A DNA stretch of 29,155 nucleotides from Actinomycetes bacterium (GTDB taxonomy: Bacteria > Actinomycetota > Aquicultoria > CAJVYJ01). Position numbers and translations under genes: made by a program. Position 1 is the first letter of the stretch. Each line of letters starts with the position of its first letter. Of this stretch, positions 22,863 through 29,155 are shown in pieces. The notes below the pieces were generated by a model that was not told the DNA's origin, ran no database searches, and saw nothing but the letters and a program-made list of their open reading frames with translations. The stretch is taken from positions 1 to 29,155 of the forward strand of contig JAUVQW010000002.1 of assembly GCA_030597945.1 (NCBI GenBank), given 5' to 3'.

Positions 22863-24227
22863 GTGGCTGAAAAAAGCCAAAATCTAAATGTAACTACATC
22901 TGATAGGATCCCTCCTCATAACATAGAAGCTGAACAAGCACTGCTTGGTTCGATGCTTATCTCTGCCGACGCTATTTCGCTAGTAATCGAAATCGTAAAA
23001 TCGGAGGATTTTTATAGTGACGCCCATCGCTCGATTTACGAGTCAATCAACACGATGTTCGTCGATGGAGAACCGATCGACTCGATTACCCTTTCAGAGA
23101 ATCTAAAAAGTAGTTCATCATTGGAACGAATCGGGGGAAAAGCCTTCATTCACTCTCTTGCTAATCTTGTGCCCACGGCCGCAAGCGCAGTGCATTATGC
23201 GAATATTGTCTCAAGGAATGCTACTCTAAGAGGTCTGATCAGGGCTGCGACGGAGATAGCAACGATTGGTTATGAAGCCCCTGAAGATATTGAGCTTGCT
23301 GTCGATGAAGCGGAAAGCCTAATTTTTGCTATTTCTGATAAAAGAGTTTCTGAAAATTTTGTCCCTATTAAGCAAGTGGTGATCGAGAATTACGAACACA
23401 TTGAAAAACTTGCAAAAGACAATAATGATCTAACTGGCCTTTCAACCGGTTTTAGAGACCTCGACCTTAAGACATCGGGCCTTCAAAAGTCAGATCTGAT
23501 CATTGTGGCGGCAAGGCCGTCGATGGGTAAGACTGCTTTAGCTCTGTCTATAGCCCAGCATGTGGCTGTCGTGGAAAAAAAGCCGGTGGCTATCTTTAGT
23601 CTTGAGATGAGTAGGCACCAACTGGCCCAAAGGTTGCTAGCTTCAGAAGCGAGAATCGATGCCCAGGCTATAAGGACGGGAAAGATAAGGGACGACGGCT
23701 GGCAACATCTTCAAAGAGCGATGGATCGCTTGGCAAACGCCCCCATTCATATCGATGATTCGGCCGGCGCCACGATTATGGGGATAAGAGCGAAAGCCAG
23801 AAGGCTTATGCAAAAAGAGAAATTAGAGTTAATAATCGTGGATTATCTGCAGCTTATGACCGGAAGAAACAGATCTGAGAATCGCCAGCAGGAGATATCT
23901 GAGATATCGAGATCTTTAAAGATACTTGGGCGCGAAATGAATGTACCGGTGATGGCTGTTTCCCAGCTCTCAAGAGCTGTAGAGGCCCGTGATAATAAGA
24001 GACCTAAACTATCCGACCTAAGAGAGTCCGGCGCTATTGAGCAAGATGCTGACTTGGTGGCTTTCATCTATCGAGACAAGTACTATAATCCGGAAAATGA
24101 TGACAATATTGCTGACATCATAATTGCAAAACACAGAAACGGACCGACTGGTTCCGTTCAGCTATCATTTGTAGATAATTATGCGAAGTTTGAAAACCTC
24201 GCCCACATTAAAACTCCCACGATGTAA
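22863..24227 (+). CDS. dnaB: Replicative DNA helicase DnaB
   Basis: This hexameric 5'-3' helicase unwinds DNA at the replication fork. The 454 residues include the N-terminal collar domain (about 15-115, PPHNIEAEQALLGSML), a linker helix and the RecA-like motor with Walker A ARPSMGKTALALS, Walker B LIIVDYLQLM and the C-terminal LSDLRESGAIEQDAD block. No intein or insertion is present. The start is GTG, six bases after the rplI stop. It ends the ribosomal/replication operon. Confidence 0.97.
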   Translation: MAEKSQNLNVTTSDRIPPHNIEAEQALLGSMLISADAISLVIEIVKSEDFYSDAHRSIYESINTMFVDGEPIDSITLSENLKSSSSLERIGGKAFIHSLANLVPTAASAVHYANIVSRNATLRGLIRAATEIATIGYEAPEDIELAVDEAESLIFAISDKRVSENFVPIKQVVIENYEHIEKLAKDNNDLTGLSTGFRDLDLKTSGLQKSDLIIVAARPSMGKTALALSIAQHVAVVEKKPVAIFSLEMSRHQLAQRLLASEARIDAQAIRTGKIRDDGWQHLQRAMDRLANAPIHIDDSAGATIMGIRAKARRLMQKEKLELIIVDYLQLMTGRNRSENRQQEISEISRSLKILGREMNVPVMAVSQLSRAVEARDNKRPKLSDLRESGAIEQDADLVAFIYRDKYYNPENDDNIADIIIAKHRNGPTGSVQLSFVDNYAKFENLAHIKTPTM

Positions 24228-24341
24228 TAAATAAAGCTTTTTCAAAACAATTTATCAATTATTAATAAATGTCGATAATAATATAGCTTGATTGTTAAGC
24301 GGATATAGAAGCGCCAAAGACGGCAATGTCAGGGGGTCGCG

Positions 24342-24524
24342 ATGGCTAGATGTTGGGAGATAAAGAAGTGCCCGGCAAGTCATTATATAGACTGTGAAGC
24401 TTACAAGAGTAAAGAGGATTGCTGGAAGATAAAGAACGGATGTCTTTGTCGCGAGGGGCAGAGTTGCGATCGTTGTTTAATCTATAACTCTTTCACTGAA
24501 AATATTGCATATAATAGTCGTTAG
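24342..24524 (+). CDS. Small two-CW-type cysteine-rich protein
   Basis: This 60-residue protein with eight cysteines opens MARCWEIKKCPASHYIDCEAY and has a second CWKIKNGCLC block. The paired Cys-Trp motifs match what is annotated as a two-CW domain in anaerobes, of unknown function. Metal or iron-sulfur binding is plausible. AGGGGGT lies about seven bases before the ATG. It runs convergent to the GGDEF gene, 46 bases apart with no obvious terminator. Confidence 0.78.
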   Translation: MARCWEIKKCPASHYIDCEAYKSKEDCWKIKNGCLCREGQSCDRCLIYNSFTENIAYNSR

Positions 24525-24570
24525 CATACCCTAAGCTACCGCATCGTCTTCAGTTGGTCGACGATTCTAT

Positions 24571-25524
24571 TCAGGAAGACAATTTTGTCGTATTTCCACC
24601 GTCATCGTTGGCTCTTTTTAGGGCAAGCCGTCCTTTTTTAATAAGCTCTGCCAGGCTTGCGCCGCCACTAGGGTATTCAACGATGCCTCCGCTTAATGTT
24701 ATCGGATCGTTTTTTCTTACTGAGTCTTGTTTAATCGAACGCCTTACCCGATCGACAGCCTTTTTAGCCTCATCGATGTCTGTCTCCGGTAGAAGAATGG
24801 TGAATTCCCCTAAATTGCCCCGAGCCGCCGAATCTGTCAATCGGATAAATCTTACTAGTTGGCTAGCTACATCTTTAAGTATACGGTCTTGTTCGGCTGT
24901 ACCCCCTTTAGGGTCTAGATGTTTGAAATCATCGATACCGATAAAAGCAATACTGAAGGCCTTTCTGTATCTTTTTGATCTACACATTTCACTCTCTAAC
25001 ATTTTCTCGATTGCGTCAGCATTATAGACATTTGTCAACTTGTCTTTTACGGCCTGCTCGTAATTTTCTATTTGAGCGGAGCCGTAAAATCCTTTTATCA
25101 TCGCTTTTTGGATCATATCCATAGCTGGTCCGAGATTTTTGTTGCAGGCGATGATCTCATCCGCCGACAGATCATCTATTGAGGCAATGTGATTATATAA
25201 AACATCTCGAAGTGTGGCGCATTGCTGAATCACGTCTTCTATCTGGAATCCTATTTCAAGACGTCTTTTCCCAAATTCCGAAGCTATCTGATAGAGTTCG
25301 GAGTCTGTCTCAAATGAATCAAGAATGTCAGCCCTAGAAATGTTGCTGGATATTCCTCCGATCAAGGTTGGGATAGCTCCGATTAATTCTTCATTGGTGA
25401 TCGGAGTTATATTATGGCTGATACACAGATCATCTTTAACGTCAGTTAACCAGTCTTCAGTTATATTCCAGGCACTGGCCTTTATAGAATCAGCCACAAC
25501 GGCCCATTTTTTCATTTGATCCAT
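24571..25524 (-). CDS. RsbRD-type sensor plus degenerate GGDEF protein
   Basis: The 317-residue soluble protein has an N-terminal helical domain (about 5-145) of the RsbRD/RsbT co-antagonist sensor type (FGKRRLEIGFQIEDVIQQCATLR) and a C-terminal GGDEF domain. The signature is NLGEF at 237-241 instead of GGDEF. The first metal-binding Asp is replaced (FIGIDDFK where active enzymes have IDxDxFK), so synthesis of c-di-GMP is unlikely. The inhibitory-site motif RLTD at 228-231 is intact, so it may bind c-di-GMP as a receptor. The first ATG has a weak ribosome binding site; a second, three codons in, is possible. Confidence 0.82.
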   Translation of the reverse strand: MDQMKKWAVVADSIKASAWNITEDWLTDVKDDLCISHNITPITNEELIGAIPTLIGGISSNISRADILDSFETDSELYQIASEFGKRRLEIGFQIEDVIQQCATLRDVLYNHIASIDDLSADEIIACNKNLGPAMDMIQKAMIKGFYGSAQIENYEQAVKDKLTNVYNADAIEKMLESEMCRSKRYRKAFSIAFIGIDDFKHLDPKGGTAEQDRILKDVASQLVRFIRLTDSAARGNLGEFTILLPETDIDEAKKAVDRVRRSIKQDSVRKNDPITLSGGIVEYPSGGASLAELIKKGRLALKRANDDGGNTTKLSS

Positions 25525-25563
25525 TTGTGACTGGATACCCGTTTAAAGCCATATCGTAACTAC

Positions 25564-25585
25564 GGTGATTGCTAAGACAATCACC
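25564..25585. repeat. Perfect inverted repeat between divergent genes
   Basis: GGTGATTG, six bases, CAATCACC, placed 40 bases upstream of the minus-strand GGDEF gene. Neither strand has a T run directly after it, so it is more likely an operator or leader hairpin than a terminator. Confidence 0.5.
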
Positions 25586-25648
25586 ACCACCTTGGTATCC
25601 TTTAAAAAAAATAGTAATATTCGTTAAAGACTTTGATAAAAAAGACGA

Positions 25649-25654
25649 TATAAT
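25649..25654 (+). promoter_or_regulatory. -10 box of the acidic orphan gene
   Basis: TATAAT, 45 bases before the TTG start, in an AT-rich region. No clear -35 hexamer at the right distance. Confidence 0.45.
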
Positions 25655-25699
25655 ACTTACACAAAAATTTTTTTATTTTAAAAGAAAGAAGGGGTAGTC

Positions 25700-26023
25700 T
25701 TGAGCTATTTGGTAATCTACAAAGAAGGCGGCGAAGAGAAAAAAGATGTATTTAGCGGCGCCAGTGATGCTGCTACGCACATTGAAGATCTGATCAGAGA
25801 CAAGAATATCAGCGCCGATGATATTGATCTTCATGAATTAACGAAAGTCGAATACGGCGTAAAACATGTACCGGTTGTAACTCTTAACGGTAACGATCAT
25901 CACGAAGAAGAACTTGAGCCGGAAACAGAAACGATATCAAGTAAGATCGTAGAAGGCGTAGAAGATGTCCAGGATGCATCTGCTAAAGATGAAAGCCTGG
26001 AAGTCTTTACGTTTGAATCGTAA
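25700..26023 (+). CDS. Acidic protein of unknown function
   Basis: I do not recognise this 107-residue protein. Residues 1-60 look folded (MSYLVIYKEGGEEKKDVFSG, then a helix around ATHIEDLIRDKNI and a strand DDIDLHELTKVEYG). Residues 65-107 are strongly acidic and low in complexity, with a NGNDHHEEELEPETE stretch, and are probably disordered. There are no cysteines, signal peptide or membrane segment. The start is TTG with AAGGGG seven or eight bases upstream. It has its own -10 and its own terminator, so it is a single-gene unit. A His/Asp/Glu-rich middle could bind metal, but that is conjecture. Confidence 0.75.
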   Translation: MSYLVIYKEGGEEKKDVFSGASDAATHIEDLIRDKNISADDIDLHELTKVEYGVKHVPVVTLNGNDHHEEELEPETETISSKIVEGVEDVQDASAKDESLEVFTFES

Positions 26024-26043
26024 TCAAGCTGCAGAAATCAAGT

Positions 26044-26073
26044 AAAAGACCGCCTGTAGGCGGTCTTTTTTTT
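26044..26073 (+). terminator. Intrinsic terminator
   Basis: AAAAGACCGCC (26044-26054), loop TGTA, GGCGGTC and eight T. A strong stem with a flanking A tract, ending the acidic-protein gene before the helicase gene. Confidence 0.93.
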
Positions 26074-26122
26074 ATTGAAAAAAAACAACTTGGGCTTGAT
26101 AAGAGTGATAAACTAAGATCCT

Positions 26123-28252
26123 ATGGTTGACAATGATATCCTCGACGATTTAAATCCGATACAGAAAGAAGCAGTCTTGCTAAACGACGGGCCGCTTCTA
26201 GTACTTGCAGGGGCGGGAAGCGGCAAGACTCGTCTGCTTACCTATAAAATAGCTTATCTAATAAGAGAATTGTCCGTGGAACCTCGATCAATCCTGGCTA
26301 TTACATTCACCAATAAGGCGGCGACCGAGATGAAGTTTCGCATAGAGAAATTGATCGGCGGGCGCCTGGCAAATGATATGTGGATCAGCACTTTTCACTC
26401 TGCTTGCAACAGAATGCTGCGGATCTACGCTAAAAAGATCGGTTTCGATAACAACTTTGCCATCTATGACGGCAGGGACTCATATCAGCTTGTAAAGGAA
26501 TCTTTGAAGGATCTGGATCTCGATCCAAAACAATATCCGCCTAAGGGAATATTGGCCGCTATAAGCGGGGCAAAAAGTAGATTGATCGAGCCAGACACAT
26601 ATTCAAAAACCACAGAAGATGATTTTGAAGAGATTGTTTCAAAGATATATTTTCTCTATCAATCGAAGTTATTTGAAAACCAGGCCATGGATTTTGATGA
26701 TCTTATCAATATGGCCGTCAAATTATTAAAAGAAGACAAGGTCGTCTTTGACAGATTTAGGGATCAATTTAAATATGTCCTTGTGGACGAGTATCAAGAC
26801 ACTAATCCAGCTCAATATAGGTTGATCAAGCATCTTGGCGGCGGCGGTAAAAACCTTACAGTCGTTGGAGATGAAGACCAATCGATCTATGCTTTCAGGA
26901 TGGCCGATGTAAAAAATATTCTCGACTTTGAAAAAGACTTTCCTGGTACGACTCTTATAAAACTGGAACAGAACTATCGTTCGACAAAAAAGATCCTGGA
27001 AGCCGCAAATAATGTTATCAAAAGAAATCTAAATCGTAGCGGAAAAACGCTATGGACGGCTAACCCTGAAGGGGGGATAGCTTCTGTATATGCTGCTGAA
27101 AACGAGATCGCCGAAGTAGAATTTGTGGTAAGAGAAATTGAACGCTTGGTAGAGTCTGAGGGAGAGCAATTATCGGATTGCGCCATCTTCTATCGAACGC
27201 ACGCTCAGTCCAGAGTATTGGAAGAGACGCTTCTTCGAAACGGGATCTCATATAGGATCATCGGATCCCTTAGATTCTATGAGCGAAAAGAGATCAAGGA
27301 TATTTTGGCATATCTATGGGTCATCTATAATCCGTCCTCAAATCTGCAATTAAAAAGGATAATCAATGTTCCAAAGAGAGGGATAGGGGCTAGAACCGTT
27401 GCTAAAATAGAAGCTTACGCGGCAAAAAAGAAGATATCGCTCTACCAAGCGCTAAATCGAATCGATGAGATAAGCGTGGGGTCAAAGTCGAGCAAACAGA
27501 TCCTCGACTTTTTAAAGATGATGGACGATCTGATAAATCATAAGGAGATCGTAGGCCTCAGTTCTCTTGCAAGGAAGATTCTAAGTAAAACTAAATATTT
27601 GGAGGAGTTAAGCGCCGAAAGAACAGCGCAAGCACGTTCTAGAATTGAAAACCTGGATGAATTTTTATCTGTAGTACGGGAGTATGAGACCGGTTCGACC
27701 TCCGAGGATCTGGCGGCATTTTTGCAACAAATATCGCTTATATCGCCAGCAGATACGTCAGATGGGGAGAGCGGCGGAGTCAATCTTATGTCACTTCACA
27801 GCGCTAAAGGTCTTGAGTATGAGAACGTTTTTATAATCGGGATGGAGGAGGGAATATTTCCTCACGCTAGATCGCTCGGCGAGAATGATCAGCTAGAAGA
27901 AGAGAGAAGGCTCTGTTACGTTGGAATGACGAGGGCGAGAGAGCGGCTTTACATGACTTATGCTTTTTCTAGGCTTCTCTTTGGCCAACGCCTGATCAAC
28001 AAACCGTCACGTTTTGTCGAAGAAATTCCGGATCACTTACTTCAGTTTGTCGGAAAAGAAAAAAGAAGTGAGCCGTCTCTTCAGGCGGTTTATCCTGGCG
28101 AGATCGTATTTCACGATAAATGGGGTGAAGGTATGGTAATAGAAGTGGAGGGAAAAGACGAAAACGCAATCGCTACTATAAATTTTGAGGGGCTGGGAAC
28201 GAAACGGGTCCTTCTTATGTATACGCCGCTTAAGCTAAAGGAGGAACAGTAA
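26123..28252 (+). CDS. pcrA: UvrD/PcrA-type ATP-dependent DNA helicase
   Basis: This superfamily 1A 3'-5' helicase acts in repair and in clearing replication conflicts. Motifs in order are Walker A AGAGSGKT at 29-36, ITFTNKAATEMKFR, Walker B VDEYQDTNPAQY, GDEDQSIYAFR, LEQNYRST, LMSLHSAKGLEYENVFIIGMEE (motif V, split here by eye) and YVGMTRARERL. A C-terminal Tudor-like domain (about 660-705, GEIVFHDKWGEGMVIEV), which in PcrA binds RNA polymerase, favours PcrA over Rep. The 709 residues are full length. No good Shine-Dalgarno is visible before the ATG. Confidence 0.93.
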   Translation: MVDNDILDDLNPIQKEAVLLNDGPLLVLAGAGSGKTRLLTYKIAYLIRELSVEPRSILAITFTNKAATEMKFRIEKLIGGRLANDMWISTFHSACNRMLRIYAKKIGFDNNFAIYDGRDSYQLVKESLKDLDLDPKQYPPKGILAAISGAKSRLIEPDTYSKTTEDDFEEIVSKIYFLYQSKLFENQAMDFDDLINMAVKLLKEDKVVFDRFRDQFKYVLVDEYQDTNPAQYRLIKHLGGGGKNLTVVGDEDQSIYAFRMADVKNILDFEKDFPGTTLIKLEQNYRSTKKILEAANNVIKRNLNRSGKTLWTANPEGGIASVYAAENEIAEVEFVVREIERLVESEGEQLSDCAIFYRTHAQSRVLEETLLRNGISYRIIGSLRFYERKEIKDILAYLWVIYNPSSNLQLKRIINVPKRGIGARTVAKIEAYAAKKKISLYQALNRIDEISVGSKSSKQILDFLKMMDDLINHKEIVGLSSLARKILSKTKYLEELSAERTAQARSRIENLDEFLSVVREYETGSTSEDLAAFLQQISLISPADTSDGESGGVNLMSLHSAKGLEYENVFIIGMEEGIFPHARSLGENDQLEEERRLCYVGMTRARERLYMTYAFSRLLFGQRLINKPSRFVEEIPDHLLQFVGKEKRSEPSLQAVYPGEIVFHDKWGEGMVIEVEGKDENAIATINFEGLGTKRVLLMYTPLKLKEEQ

Positions 28253-28281
28253 AACTGCCTGGTTGAGAGGTATAAACATAA

Positions 28282-28310
28282 TTGACAGTAATCACATTAA
28301 GGGTAATTAT
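28282..28310 (+). promoter_or_regulatory. Candidate promoter just upstream of a terminator hairpin
   Basis: TTGACA (28282-28287), 17 bases, AATTAT (28305-28310). The predicted start, near 28317, coincides with the first base of the next hairpin. The -10 is weak, so this could be chance. Confidence 0.3.
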
Positions 28311-28317
28311 TAATGAT

Positions 28318-28355
28318 AGCCGGTGACATCCCCCTTGTCGCCGGCTACTCTTTTT
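28318..28355 (+). terminator. Intrinsic terminator after pcrA
   Basis: AGCCGGTGACA (28318-28328) pairs with TGTCGCCGGCT (28336-28346) over 11 positions including one T-G, then ACTC and five T. Confidence 0.85.
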
Positions 28356-28600
28356 GATAGGAATTCTTTCGGTGAACTTTCCAAGTAGAAGTTAGCTAGA
28401 GCACCGCTGCGGATTCCATGAGAATCTATATATTTATCATTTCGAAATAAGGATATCGTTCAATATGCCTGGACGAATCCGATGGTAGAATCTCTCTGGC
28501 TTGGTGAGTTCAACTTCGCTTTTCCGCCTTTTCTTGCTTAACTGATGCCCGAGCAGGGCATCTTCTATAAGCTACTGGAAAATAGGATAAGTTTTGGATT
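28356..28600 (+). other. Long non-coding leader upstream of the FAD dehydrogenase gene
   Basis: With the terminator before it, this makes a gap of nearly 350 bases without a convincing gene. It holds a perfect hairpin GATGCCC-GAGCA-GGGCATC (28544-28562) 38 bases before the start codon. Short ORFs here (the longest about 19 codons from 28482) lack ribosome binding sites. No known riboswitch or tRNA is recognisable. Confidence 0.5.
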
Positions 28601-29155
28601 ATGAGAGAATACGATGTGATCATTGTAGGCGCCGGACCGGCGGGGATATTTTCAGCTCTTGAGCTTGTCAGGGAAAATGAATTAAATGTTCTCATATTGG
28701 AGGGAGGCGCTGATATCGAACGCCGCACCTGCCCAGCTCGGGTCAGTGCCAGAGACTGTACGGTTTGTAGGACATGTTCGATAACTTCGGGATGGGGAGG
28801 AGCCGGCGCTTTTAGTGATGGAAAACTCACCCTTTGCCAAAAAATAGGCGGTTGGCTGGATGAGTATATCGATTCAGATACATTGAATGGGCTGATCGAC
28901 CATGTTGACAAGATATACCTGGAATTCGGGGCACCTGCCTATCTCCATGGAACAGCCGAAGAAGAGATCGATCGGATAAGAAAAGAGGCTATCATGGCCG
29001 ATCTGACTTTGATCGATTGTCGAATAAGGCACATGGGAACAGACCGCTGTGCCGATGTCCTTGGCAGTATGAGGGATTATATAGACAGACGGGCGACAAT
29101 AAAAACAGGAGTTCATGTAAGCACTATTCTTACCGACGAAAAAGCGGTTGCCGGG
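28601..29155 (+). CDS. FAD-dependent dehydrogenase, COG2509 type (5' part, cut by window end)
   Basis: The open frame runs from ATG 28601 through the last base, 185 codons so far. The N-terminal FAD motif reads YDVIIVGAGPAGIFSALEL. It is followed by ERRTCPARVSARDCTVCRTC and SGWGGAGAFSDGKLTL. The four-cysteine segment plus the GGAGAFSDGKL block is typical of the uncharacterised COG2509 family (about 450-530 residues), whose cysteines may hold an iron-sulfur cluster or disulfide. The substrate is unknown. A weak purine stretch (aggataag) lies about 10 bases upstream of the ATG. A long structured leader precedes it. Confidence 0.88.
   Translation, partial: MREYDVIIVGAGPAGIFSALELVRENELNVLILEGGADIERRTCPARVSARDCTVCRTCSITSGWGGAGAFSDGKLTLCQKIGGWLDEYIDSDTLNGLIDHVDKIYLEFGAPAYLHGTAEEEIDRIRKEAIMADLTLIDCRIRHMGTDRCADVLGSMRDYIDRRATIKTGVHVSTILTDEKAVAG

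Noticed and set aside
24554..25027. 157-codon plus-strand frame opposite the degenerate GGDEF gene
   Set aside because: Composition (Ser, Leu, Ala runs) is that of a reverse-strand shadow, whereas the opposite strand encodes recognisable domains.
26101..26123. Leaderless promoter of the helicase gene (TAAGAT just before ATG)
   Set aside because: The hexamer ends only three bases before the ATG, which would put the transcript start inside the coding sequence.
28482..28541. 19-codon ORF in the leader before the FAD dehydrogenase
   Set aside because: No ribosome binding site and no further support.
1..29155. CRISPR array, insertion sequence, prophage or integrase
   Set aside because: No regularly spaced direct repeats, transposase or integrase motifs, or terminal inverted repeats were seen. 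The gene content is core chromosomal.

Overview
The window (29,155 bases, GC in the mid-40s by eye) is a densely coding bacterial chromosome segment. The order dnaK - hsp20 - grpE - dnaJ - hspR - clpB, with a MerR-type HspR repressor translationally coupled to ClpB, is an actinobacterial hallmark. DnaK has the short form typical of single-membrane bacteria. The other metabolic genes are those of an anaerobe: an NfnAB/SudAB-type flavin/iron-sulfur oxidoreductase, an oxygen-sensitive 2-hydroxyacyl-CoA dehydratase-like activase system, and UPF0210 plus ACT. My inference is a deep-branching anaerobic member of the Actinobacteriota, of the Aquicultoria/OPB41/Geothermincolia kind. Nothing in the window fixes the lineage further. 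TTG and GTG starts are unusually frequent.

Layout. (1) 1-40: 3' half of tRNA-Gly(CCC). (2) 174-1712: membrane GAF-GGDEF diguanylate cyclase. (3) 1884-9205: heat-shock operon behind a near-consensus sigma-70 promoter that overlaps a degenerate HspR-type inverted repeat. (4) 9378-10526: an eRF1-like (baeRF/Vms1-type) zinc-ribbon protein; then a DUF4870 membrane protein, an intrinsic terminator and a small opposite-strand coiled-coil gene. (5) 11478-14566: three coupled genes encoding two paralogous three-cysteine subunits (DUF2229/COG3580 and COG3581 types) and their ASKHA ATPase activase. (6) 14760-17114: NfnA/NfnB-like pair. (7) 17217-18954: YtxH protein, cyclopropane-fatty-acid-synthase-like methyltransferase, SCP2 lipid-carrier domain. 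(8) 18959-20608, minus strand: ACT domain and UPF0210. (9) 20767-24227: DUF3343, DUF951, then rpsF-ssb-rpsR-rplI-dnaB. (10) 24342-29155: two-CW protein, a degenerate GGDEF protein on the minus strand, an acidic orphan protein, PcrA/UvrD helicase, a long leader and the start of a COG2509-type FAD dehydrogenase cut by the window end.

How the parts fit. Regions 5 and 6 together look like a low-potential electron system. Nfn-type enzymes exchange electrons among NADH, NADPH and ferredoxin. The activase would use ATP to push single electrons into the paired iron-sulfur subunits. The substrate is unknown, and no CoA transferase or classical acyl-CoA dehydratase gene is nearby; I consider this the best candidate for undescribed biology. 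Further points of interest are a perfect palindrome upstream of that operon, a terminator abutting the ribosome binding site of the YtxH gene, an enzymatically degenerate GGDEF protein that keeps the c-di-GMP inhibitory site, and structured leaders before rpsF and the FAD dehydrogenase.
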